NCBI GenBank assembly: GCA_012839395.1 | Contig: DUNJ01000180.1 | Location: 1 to 24,134 of the forward strand | Source: Tepidimicrobium sp. | GTDB taxonomy: Bacteria; Bacillota; Clostridia; Tissierellales; Tepidimicrobiaceae | DNA: 24,134 nucleotides | Direction of reading: 5' to 3' | In this document: positions 7,350 through 13,897 of the stretch, piece after piece | Layout of the letters: every line of letters starts with the position of its first letter | How positions within the stretch are numbered: position 1 is the stretch's first letter | Translations under genes and position numbers: made by a program | Notes under the pieces: generated by a model | What the model was told of the DNA's origin: nothing | The model's input: only the letters and a program-made list of their open reading frames with translations | The model's database searches: none

Positions 7350-9302
7350 CTATTTTAAATTAATAAATTCTGGTTTACTTCTAAACAAATTGAATCTTTT
7401 TCCTCCACCTTCGTAGAACTTACCGAAGAACTCAACATATATGAGCCTTGAAGTATGCACATAGGCCCCCAGTAGACTTAAGAATATATTCAAAGACTGG
7501 CCAAATATTATTACTATTATCCCAAATATTACTCCAATTACACCAATCTCGAATAACATTCCAGCTATCATATTTACTGCAGCAGCTATAAATCCACCGG
7601 AAAGCGCTAGAGCCATCAACCTTGAATAGGATACAAAATCTCCTACATATCCAGAGATTCCATATAGTTCGTATATCCCTACTCCTATTTTAGCTCCAAT
7701 ACCCTCTACATCCTTACCACCGGTCAATACTATGCCTACCAAACCCGCTATCATAACCCACTTAGATATGGTTAATAGAACGGCCGGCACCGGTACATAC
7801 ATGGATAGTATCAGGCCTATAGCCCCAGTTAGCGACATATACCAAACTCCTGCGTCAGCAAAGGCATCCAGGTATCTTCTATCCCTAATATGCATGTAGG
7901 CGTTGATACCTAAACCAAAGAATAGATGGATTAAACCGAAGAATATAGATAGCATCAATATGCTTTGATACTGTTCCGCTGGATCTACCAATCCCTTTAT
8001 AGGTATTAGATCTCCAAAGAATGAACCGTATAATGCACCCCAAGCTATTACGGAAAAGCTTAGATAGAAGAAAAATTTGATGAAGTTCCTAGTATCTTCC
8101 TCTAAGTTAGCCTTCTTTAGCACTATGGATGTTGCTATCAGCATTATAAGACCATATGCCATATCTGCCACCATCATTCCAAAGAATACTAAGTAAAATG
8201 GTGCTAGCAATGGTGTAGGATCCACCTCATTGTACCTGGGTAATGCATACATATTCGTTAAGGATTCAAAAACTTCTGCAAATTTAGAGTTTTCTAGTAG
8301 CACCGGTACATTGGGGTCATCCCTGTCAACTTCCTCTATCTCCAAATAATAGGCTTCCAATCCAGAGCTTTCTATAGTTTTTCTAAAATCTCCTTCCATA
8401 TCCATAGGAATATAGCCCTTGATCAAGTTGACCTTCTCAGTAGCCAAAAAGTTTTCCGAAGCTGACAATCTTAACTTCTTATTTACTAGATACTCATATA
8501 CCACCTCGAACTCCGATAGATGTTTAAGCAATGCTATTATAGAATCTTCAATTTTCCCCTTTTCCTCCGCCAGTTGCTCCAATTTTAAATCGATAGAATC
8601 GATTTCCTCTCTAGGGGTACCATCTCCCACTAAATCCACTACCGAGAAACTGCTACTTCTCAATACTTCGTATAGCTTATCTGCTTCATCCTTGGAGGTT
8701 AAAGCGAATAGATACCTATTTTCATCATCCTCGCTTATGATTTCAACATGGCTATACTCTAAGTCTGCCAATTCTTCATCCAATTTATCCCCCAGTTTTA
8801 TAGGTAGGGTTCCTACGAATACCTTAGATTGTTCAAAGGCTTTTAGGTCTTTGATTGGGTAATCCAGCTTTATCCAATGTTCAAGTTCTTCTTTTAAGGC
8901 ATTTAGTTGATTTTCTTCTTCTTCAATCCTATCTACCTTTGAAGCAAGCTCCTTAAGATCTTCATATGCAGAGAGATAATCTACCTTAAGGGCCTTTTCC
9001 TCCAACTCCTTAAAGGTATAACTAGGCTTGCCCTCCATCATGGCCTTTAAGCCTGTTTCCTCTGAATGGTATCTCCGCAATATATCGATGGCATGTCTAA
9101 CCTTGGCAATCTCATCGTCGATTTCTACCATGCTTTCAGGAACCGTTACGCTTTTGAGTCCTTCATCTTTTAAGTCTTCGGCTTCCTCTAAGTCCTCGAA
9201 GTGAACATACTCAAATTTCTGAAGCTCATGGAGAAGATCATCCCTGTTTGAATCAAAAGCAAATAGATTGAAACTACTCATTTTAACTATTGCCATCTGC
9301 AT
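7350..9302 (-). CDS. ntpI: V-type ATP synthase subunit I (membrane stator, a-subunit homologue)
   Basis: 650-residue two-part protein. Residues 1 to about 340 are cytoplasmic, highly charged and coiled-coil rich, docking the peripheral stalks. Residues from about 350 to 630 form the membrane half with seven or eight helices, starting at LLAPFYLVFFGMMVADMAYG. It lines the ion half-channels against the K ring. Two conserved arginines are visible, Arg561 in VSYSRLMALAL and Arg619 in VHTSRLIYVEFFGKF; their spacing resembles that of the two essential arginines of E. hirae NtpI. The start ATG at 9302 has GAGG 7 nt upstream and overlaps the preceding gene by 20 nt. Confidence 0.95.
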   Translation of the reverse strand: MQMAIVKMSSFNLFAFDSNRDDLLHELQKFEYVHFEDLEEAEDLKDEGLKSVTVPESMVEIDDEIAKVRHAIDILRRYHSEETGLKAMMEGKPSYTFKELEEKALKVDYLSAYEDLKELASKVDRIEEEENQLNALKEELEHWIKLDYPIKDLKAFEQSKVFVGTLPIKLGDKLDEELADLEYSHVEIISEDDENRYLFALTSKDEADKLYEVLRSSSFSVVDLVGDGTPREEIDSIDLKLEQLAEEKGKIEDSIIALLKHLSEFEVVYEYLVNKKLRLSASENFLATEKVNLIKGYIPMDMEGDFRKTIESSGLEAYYLEIEEVDRDDPNVPVLLENSKFAEVFESLTNMYALPRYNEVDPTPLLAPFYLVFFGMMVADMAYGLIMLIATSIVLKKANLEEDTRNFIKFFFYLSFSVIAWGALYGSFFGDLIPIKGLVDPAEQYQSILMLSIFFGLIHLFFGLGINAYMHIRDRRYLDAFADAGVWYMSLTGAIGLILSMYVPVPAVLLTISKWVMIAGLVGIVLTGGKDVEGIGAKIGVGIYELYGISGYVGDFVSYSRLMALALSGGFIAAAVNMIAGMLFEIGVIGVIFGIIVIIFGQSLNIFLSLLGAYVHTSRLIYVEFFGKFYEGGGKRFNLFRSKPEFINLK

Positions 9303-9609
9303 TCACAATCCTCTCAATAATAATATTAACAGCTGAGTCCAAATCCTTGTCAGTCATTGCTGCTATCCGTTCCGCTTCTTCCAATCCTTTGGCAATTATT
9401 GGTTCGGATATAGACTTTCCTTCCGATAAAGCCTCCTCTTTAATCCTTTCCCCCTCTTCTCTCGCCTCCTTTATAATTTGTTGATACCTCTCCTCAGCCT
9501 CAGCGGTGGCTTCCTTTTTCGAATCAGCCGCTCGCCGATTTGCCTGTTGCAAAATCTCCCTAGCTTCATCTTCCGCTGCTTTGACAGCGCTTATCGCTTC
9601 TTTTGCCAT
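9283..9609 (-). CDS. ntpF: V-type ATP synthase peripheral stalk subunit G/H (NtpF in Enterococcus naming)
   Basis: 108-residue, almost wholly alpha-helical and charged protein (AISAVKAAEDEAREIL, then Ala/Glu/Lys heptads). It matches the archaeal subunit H / vacuolar G stalk that coils with subunit E. First gene of the operon, as in E. hirae. The ATG at 9609 is chosen because MAKEAISAVK begins the coiled coil and AAAGGTGG lies just upstream; more upstream in-frame codons run into the leader hairpins. The family is low in sequence conservation, so identification leans on operon position and coiled-coil character. Confidence 0.85.
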   Translation of the reverse strand: MAKEAISAVKAAEDEAREILQQANRRAADSKKEATAEAEERYQQIIKEAREEGERIKEEALSEGKSISEPIIAKGLEEAERIAAMTDKDLDSAVNIIIERIVNADGNS

Positions 9610-9629
9610 TGCATCACCACCTTTAATAC

Positions 9630-9660
9630 GTAGTAATATCATACTACAATCTTCGATTGT
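9630..9660 (-). promoter_or_regulatory. Two adjacent hairpins in the V-ATPase leader
   Basis: On the minus strand, ACAATC-GAA-GATTGT (9660-9646) is followed with a two-base overlap by GTAGTA-TGATAT-TACTAC (9647-9630). Both stems are perfect 6-mers. They lie between the mapped promoter and the ribosome binding site of ntpF, so they would be in the 5' leader. Neither is followed by a T-tract, so they are not terminators; mRNA stabilisation or translational control are possible roles. Confidence 0.5.
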
Positions 9661-9683
9661 TTAAAAAATATCATTACAGCTTT

Positions 9684-9712
9684 ATTATATAAATATTTCA
9701 TTTTTTTTGCAA
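9684..9712 (-). promoter_or_regulatory. Sigma-A promoter of the V-ATPase operon
   Basis: On the minus strand, -35 TTGCAA (9712-9707), 17-nt spacer with an A-tract, and a consensus -10 TATAAT (9689-9684). Expected start near 9677, giving a leader of about 68 nt before ntpF. Confidence 0.8.
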
Positions 9713-9862
9713 GTCGTTTTTACGTGAAATCAAAGTTGCTATATGGCTTTAATTCATCGTTTGCTACATATATTTATTTTTATAGATCTGATTGTCTTCT
9801 TTTTAACACAGTCATATATTACGCTGTTGAGGATGGCCTACAGAAAGATTATCCTACTATAT

Positions 9863-9891
9863 AATATACACAACTTTTGTCCATAATGCAA
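9863..9891 (-). promoter_or_regulatory. Possible second, upstream promoter for the V-ATPase operon
   Basis: On the minus strand, TTGCAT (9891-9886), 17-nt spacer, TATATT (9868-9863). It would start about 180 nt upstream of the main promoter and cover the rest of the gap. Good spacing, weaker hexamers; AT-rich DNA gives such matches by chance. Confidence 0.45.
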
Positions 9892-10052
9892 ATTTTTTAA
9901 CCAACAACCTTGTCTAATTTAATGAAGAAGCTATGCTCATAGTTATTAATCCATGAAAACACCGATTTATAGAACGATTTTAGCTGTAAAATTATAATAT
10001 ATTTCCAACTCAAAGGTTTCATCCTGTCAAAATTTTCATTATCTTTTATCCC

Positions 10053-11087
10053 TTATTTGCGATAATCCTCACTTCCAATAAGACCTATTTCATTGGCCAA
10101 CAACAGGGCAATTATCAGCACCATGGTAGCCAATATCACTGCCCCTTTGGTATTTATCCTAGCGATTAAGGTTGCAAAGAGCCCAAATATGCCGCTAATT
10201 AAATATAGGATTATTACCGTCTCCTTTTGGGAATAGCCCATTCTTAGTAGTTTGTGGTGAAGATGTCCATCATCGGCTTCTGCTATGGATCTACCGCTCA
10301 ATAGCCTTCTAAATATGGCAAGGGTGGTATCAAATATGGGGACTCCAAGTATGAGTATAGGTACTACTATGGCTATGGTAGCGACGGATTTCATAACCCC
10401 CTCTATGGAGAGGGAGGATAGTATAAATCCCAAAAACAATGCCCCTGTATCCCCCATAAATATGGTTGCTGGGTTAAAATTGTATGGTAAAAAACCAAGA
10501 CAGGCCCCAGCTACTGTGGCAGACATTATTATGATGGAGATGTAGCCAAACCTATTAGCTACCAATAAGAAGGATAGGCTAGCTATCATGGTTACTCCCG
10601 CTGCCAATCCATCCAATCCATCTATTAAATTTAGGGTATTGGTAATTCCCACCACCCAAAATATAGTTATGGGAATGGATAGGTTGTTTAAGGGTATGAT
10701 CTCAAGGGTTTTACTAAACGGATTGGTAATCCCCAAAATCCTTACATCCCCAAGGATTAATACTATGGCCGCTACCACTTGAAATAGTAGCTTTCCTCTA
10801 GGACTTAAGCCTCTTATATCATCTATCATTCCCGAAATCAATATTATGGTTCCTCCAGCTATGGTTGCAAACAATTCTTTACCCATTGGAATAAATATTA
10901 AAGAAACTACTATTACAGATATATATATAGCCAAGCCTCCCATCGATGGCATAGGCCTTTTATGTATCCTTCTATCGTCCTTAGGTACATCCACAGCCCC
11001 ACATATTATAGCTATCCTCTTCACTATGGGAGTTATTAGCAAGGATATGGCAGCAGATATTATAAATGGTATTATTATATTTTCCAT
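10053..11087 (-). CDS. tagO: Undecaprenyl-phosphate GlcNAc-1-phosphate transferase (TagO/WecA type)
   Basis: 344-residue polytopic membrane enzyme (about 11 helices) that moves a GlcNAc-1-phosphate from UDP-GlcNAc onto undecaprenyl phosphate, starting teichoic acid or other wall glycopolymers. Motifs in order: GMIDDIRGL (catalytic Asp pair, 89-90), NLIDGLDGLAAG (153-164), FMGDTGALFLG (210-220) and DDGHLHHKLL, which separates it from MraY. The ATG at 11087 has AAGGAG 10 nt upstream and MENIIIPFII aligns with family N-termini. An alternative ATG at 11129 overlaps the upp stop (ATGA) and would add 14 residues, but its ribosome site is weak. Substrate sugar and end polymer are inferred. Confidence 0.9.
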   Translation of the reverse strand: MENIIIPFIISAAISLLITPIVKRIAIICGAVDVPKDDRRIHKRPMPSMGGLAIYISVIVVSLIFIPMGKELFATIAGGTIILISGMIDDIRGLSPRGKLLFQVVAAIVLILGDVRILGITNPFSKTLEIIPLNNLSIPITIFWVVGITNTLNLIDGLDGLAAGVTMIASLSFLLVANRFGYISIIIMSATVAGACLGFLPYNFNPATIFMGDTGALFLGFILSSLSIEGVMKSVATIAIVVPILILGVPIFDTTLAIFRRLLSGRSIAEADDGHLHHKLLRMGYSQKETVIILYLISGIFGLFATLIARINTKGAVILATMVLIIALLLANEIGLIGSEDYRK

Positions 11088-11125
11088 GGAATTTCCACTC
11101 CTTAATATTGGATTCCTTTCAAATA

Positions 11126-11755
11126 TCATTTGGTTCCAAATAGCCTATCCCCTGCATCCCCTAATCCAGGCACTATATAGGCATCTTCATCCAATTTTTC
11201 ATCTATATTAGCCACATACATGTCTATATTAGGATGGGCCTTTTCCATCGCTTCTATGCCCTCCGGCGCAGCAATTAATGTTACCAACTTTATGGAGTTG
11301 GGATTTCTCCTCTTCAAAAAATCTACGGCAGCTACCGCTGAACCACCTGTTGCTAACATTGGATCCAATACTATTAAATCCCTCTCCTCCACATCTTGGG
11401 GTAGCTTACAATAGTATTCTACTGGTTTTAATGTCTTTGGATCCCTATATAGACCTACATGTCCTACCTTAGCCGCCGGCAATAGATTTAGCATTCCATC
11501 TACCATTCCCAGCCCCGCCCTCAATATAGGCACTATCCCCAGCTTTTTACCAGATATGACCTGAGCCTTGGTCCTGGTCACAGGTGTCTCAATCTCGATT
11601 TCAACCAAGGGTAGATCCCTCGTAACCTCATAGGCCATCAACATAGAGACCTCTTTTACCAATTCCCTAAATTCCTTTGAACCGGTATTTTTATCCCTTA
11701 TAAAGGTAAGCTTATGCTTTATCAGTGGATGATCCAATACTACGACTTTACCCAT
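11126..11755 (-). CDS. upp: Uracil phosphoribosyltransferase
   Basis: 209 residues, the same length as Bacillus Upp. It converts uracil and PRPP into UMP (pyrimidine salvage). The N-terminus MGKVVVLDHPLIKHKLTFIR and the PRPP loop VLDPMLATGGSAVAAV are diagnostic, and the C-terminal GLGDAGDRLFGTK is the uracil-binding tail. The ATG at 11755 fits the family start and has GGAAGGGG 8 nt upstream; starts further upstream add six unmatched residues. It ends in an ATGA context with an alternative tagO start. Confidence 0.96.
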   Translation of the reverse strand: MGKVVVLDHPLIKHKLTFIRDKNTGSKEFRELVKEVSMLMAYEVTRDLPLVEIEIETPVTRTKAQVISGKKLGIVPILRAGLGMVDGMLNLLPAAKVGHVGLYRDPKTLKPVEYYCKLPQDVEERDLIVLDPMLATGGSAVAAVDFLKRRNPNSIKLVTLIAAPEGIEAMEKAHPNIDMYVANIDEKLDEDAYIVPGLGDAGDRLFGTK

Positions 11756-11796
11756 ATCTAAAACCCCTTCCAATTCATATTAAAATCATTCGAATA

Positions 11797-11805
11797 ATTA
11801 TATCA
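11797..11805 (-). promoter_or_regulatory. Possible internal promoter before upp (extended -10)
   Basis: TGATATAAT on the minus strand: an ideal -10 with the TGn extension, about 42 nt upstream of the upp start. No good -35 is visible 17 nt upstream. A near-palindrome (ATCATTCGAATAAT) covers the predicted start site. Confidence 0.4.
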
Positions 11806-11809
11806 CAAC

Positions 11810-12247
11810 CTATGCTTCTATATCGGATATCTTTTCTATCCTCCTACCATGTCTTCCACCTTTAAATTGTGCATTCAACCATGTAGCTACTATCTCGATG
11901 GCCAAATCTTTGCCTAATACCCTTCCCCCCAACGCCAGTATGTTGGCATCATTATGTTCCACACTCATCCTAGCGGAATAGGTATCCCCACAAAGGGCAG
12001 CCCTTATTCCCTTAACCTTATTACATGCAATGGATATACCGATCCCCGTACCACATATGACTATACCTTTATCTATTTCACCAGACACTACTCCATCTGC
12101 CACCTTTCTTCCGTAATCTGGATAATCTACAGAATCTGAAGAGTTGGTCCCATAATCTATATATTGAATTCCATTGTCCTTAAAGTATTTCTTTATATAT
12201 TCCTTCAATTCAAATCCCCCATGATCGCTACCTATTCCAATCTTCAT
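11810..12247 (-). CDS. rpiB: Ribose-5-phosphate isomerase B
   Basis: 145-residue enzyme interconverting ribulose 5-phosphate and ribose 5-phosphate in the pentose phosphate pathway. MKIGIGSDHGGFELKEYIK is the family start; Cys65 in VICGTGIGIS is the catalytic base and His98 in SVEHNDANIL and His9 are the phosphate and ring-opening residues. Start ATG with GGAGGAG upstream, lying inside the end of ywlE (20-nt overlap). Paired with ywlE as in Bacillus (ywlF-ywlE). It feeds ribose phosphate towards PRPP, the substrate of Upp encoded next. RpiB and LacA/B are related, but length and context favour RpiB. Confidence 0.95.
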   Translation of the reverse strand: MKIGIGSDHGGFELKEYIKKYFKDNGIQYIDYGTNSSDSVDYPDYGRKVADGVVSGEIDKGIVICGTGIGISIACNKVKGIRAALCGDTYSARMSVEHNDANILALGGRVLGKDLAIEIVATWLNAQFKGGRHGRRIEKISDIEA

Positions 12248-12695
12248 TGTATCTCCTCCTGTTTATAATCTCACGCAGTGCTTCCTTTATATCTTCCTTT
12301 GTTTTATTGTATATATCTAAATTCCCACCAAATGGATCATCTATATCCCCTTTCACCCCATAGGCATATTCCTTTAAGGTATATACCCTTCCATTTACGG
12401 ACTTAAATTTAGCCATAAGGGCTTCCTTATGGGATGTACCCATGGTCAATATTATATCGGCCTCCTCCAATAGATCCGCCGATACCGGGCTGGCCCTATG
12501 GGTATCCGCTATATCTATTCCTTCCTGCTTTAATGCCTGGATAGCCCCCTGGGTAGCTCCCTGTCCAGGCTGGGCAAATATTCCTGCTGATTTAACTTTT
12601 ATATCCACACCTTCTTTTCTGGCCATATCCTGCAATAGTGCCGCAGCCATAGGGCTTCTACAGGTATTGCCAGTACAAACAAAGAGTATATTCAC
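12228..12695 (-). CDS. ywlE: Low-molecular-weight protein phosphatase, YwlE type (predicted phospho-arginine specific)
   Basis: 155-residue cytoplasmic phosphatase. The active-site loop is C7-TGNT-C-R13-S, with Asp120 (DDPFGG) as general acid. In Bacillus YwlE, Thr11 of this loop directs the enzyme to phospho-arginine rather than phospho-tyrosine; Thr is present here at position 11. The predicted role is reversing McsB-type arginine phosphorylation, which marks proteins for ClpCP. McsB is not in the window. The start is GTG with GGGGAG 6 nt upstream; nearby ATGs are out of frame. It lies 12 nt after sua5. Confidence 0.9.
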   Translation of the reverse strand: MNILFVCTGNTCRSPMAAALLQDMARKEGVDIKVKSAGIFAQPGQGATQGAIQALKQEGIDIADTHRASPVSADLLEEADIILTMGTSHKEALMAKFKSVNGRVYTLKEYAYGVKGDIDDPFGGNLDIYNKTKEDIKEALREIINRRRYNEDWNR

Positions 12696-12707
12696 ATCAT
12701 TCTCCCC

Positions 12708-13760
12708 TTATACCTTTTTAATATTTCCAGATGAAGCTTTTTTCAACCTATTCATTATGGCCGTGCCTATTCCCGACCTCTCCATCCCTTCACAAAGTAT
12801 TATATCCACCCCTTTAGAATCCAAAATCCTAATGGTATTGAATAGATTATGAGCAATAGTCCTACTATCCTTCCTACTACCCATGGATATGGATATGCCT
12901 TCTTTATATCTGCCTATGGTTTCATCGGTTGCCATAATCCCTACATTCCTTCCTTGGGATATATATATATAAGCCTTCTTTGATATGGCCTTTACCATAT
13001 TGTCTACCTCTCCCGTAAATAGTATTAATTTAGCTTTGGGAGCATAATGTTTATACTTCTGCCCAGGGGATCTGGGTACTATATCCTCATGAATTATGCC
13101 TTGATCTTCTACCACAGTTGGGACTATATTGCGCAAATCCTCCAACGTTATTCCCCCCGGCCTTAATATAATTGGCTGTTTACCGGTAATATCCAATACG
13201 GTGGATTCCAACCCCACTCCAGTAGTTCCCCCATCAATTATCATATCTATCTTACCAGATAAATCTTCTTCTACATGACTGGCCATAGTAGGGCTAGGCC
13301 TTCCTGAAGTATTGGCGGAAGGTGCGGCTATTGGCACCTGGCTCATCTCTATTAGCTTAAGCGCTATAGGGTGATCGGGCATCCTTATGGCCACCGTATC
13401 CAGTCCCGCCGTTATTATGTTTGGTACCTTGGTACTCTTTTTAAACAGTAGGGTTAAAGGGCCGGGCCAAAATTCCTTCATCAACTCCCTAGCCTCCTTG
13501 GATATATCTATCGCCAACTCCTCTACCTGATCTATGGAATAGACATGGAGTATCAGCGGATTATCTTGGGGTCTTCCCTTTGCGGTAAATATATTGGCTA
13601 TGGCCTTTACATCTAATCCATTGGCTCCTAAGCCATAGACTGTCTCCGTTGGAAAGGCTACCAGTTTTCCCTTCCTTATCAATTCTGCTCCTTTTAATAC
13701 TGACTCCTCATCTGGATTTATACTATTTATCTCTATTATGTTGGTATCTATATACTTCAT
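12708..13760 (-). CDS. sua5: L-threonylcarbamoyladenylate synthase, long Sua5 form
   Basis: 350-residue enzyme making threonylcarbamoyl-AMP from threonine, bicarbonate and ATP, the first step of t6A37 tRNA modification. The YrdC domain covers about 1-205 with FPTETVYGLGANG, KGRPQDNPLILHV and APSANTSGRPSPT. The second, Sua5-type domain follows (about 240-345), linked by the RSPGQKYKHYAPKAKL element that closes over the active site. Length fits Sua5 rather than the short TsaC. Start ATG with AGGGGA upstream. First gene of the proposed sua5-ywlE-rpiB-upp-tagO operon; Bacillus YwlC is the positional equivalent. Confidence 0.95.
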   Translation of the reverse strand: MKYIDTNIIEINSINPDEESVLKGAELIRKGKLVAFPTETVYGLGANGLDVKAIANIFTAKGRPQDNPLILHVYSIDQVEELAIDISKEARELMKEFWPGPLTLLFKKSTKVPNIITAGLDTVAIRMPDHPIALKLIEMSQVPIAAPSANTSGRPSPTMASHVEEDLSGKIDMIIDGGTTGVGLESTVLDITGKQPIILRPGGITLEDLRNIVPTVVEDQGIIHEDIVPRSPGQKYKHYAPKAKLILFTGEVDNMVKAISKKAYIYISQGRNVGIMATDETIGRYKEGISISMGSRKDSRTIAHNLFNTIRILDSKGVDIILCEGMERSGIGTAIMNRLKKASSGNIKKV

Positions 13761-13809
13761 CTATTCCCCTATTCTCCTTTTATGGTTTGAAATTTCCTTA
13801 AGTATTAAA

Positions 13810-13838
13810 AGTATACCATAGGATAGATTAATTTTCAC
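13810..13838 (-). promoter_or_regulatory. Promoter of the sua5 operon (extended -10)
   Basis: Minus strand: -10 TATACT (13815-13810) preceded by TGG as an extended -10, and GTGAAA as a weak -35 (13838-13833) with 17-nt spacing. Expected start near 13803, about 43 nt before the gene. It sits just past the terminator of the preceding gene. Confidence 0.6.
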
Positions 13839-13841
13839 TTT

Positions 13842-13883
13842 AAAAAAATAATACCGGTAGGGTAATAAAGCCCCACCGGTATT
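13842..13883 (-). terminator. Rho-independent terminator of the NlpC/P60 gene
   Basis: Minus strand: AATACCGGT-G-GGG, loop of 8, CCC-T-ACCGGTATT, then ATTTTTTT. A 12-bp stem with one mismatch and a full T-tract, 15 nt after the gene's stop codon. Confidence 0.9.
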
Positions 13884-13897
13884 CATATTTGCAATTT

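Larger units (their letters stand above)
9610..10052 (-). other. 443-nt non-coding gap between tagO and the V-ATPase operon
   Basis: AT-rich stretch with no gene I can support on either strand. It holds two sigma-A-like promoters facing the ATPase operon, two adjacent hairpins next to the first ribosome binding site, and a 51-codon open stretch following the tagO stop in frame (about 9899-10052). No T-tailed hairpin terminates tagO, so read-through into the ATPase genes is possible. No atpI-like coding remnant was recognised. Confidence 0.6.

Noticed and set aside
8419..8862. 147-codon open frame on the plus strand
   Set aside because: Opposite the charged half of subunit I; Ser-rich shadow without a start signal.
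9610..10052. Remnant of F-type atpI or other atp genes in the gap
   Set aside because: No frame translates to anything like AtpI or another ATP synthase subunit; only AT-rich short frames.
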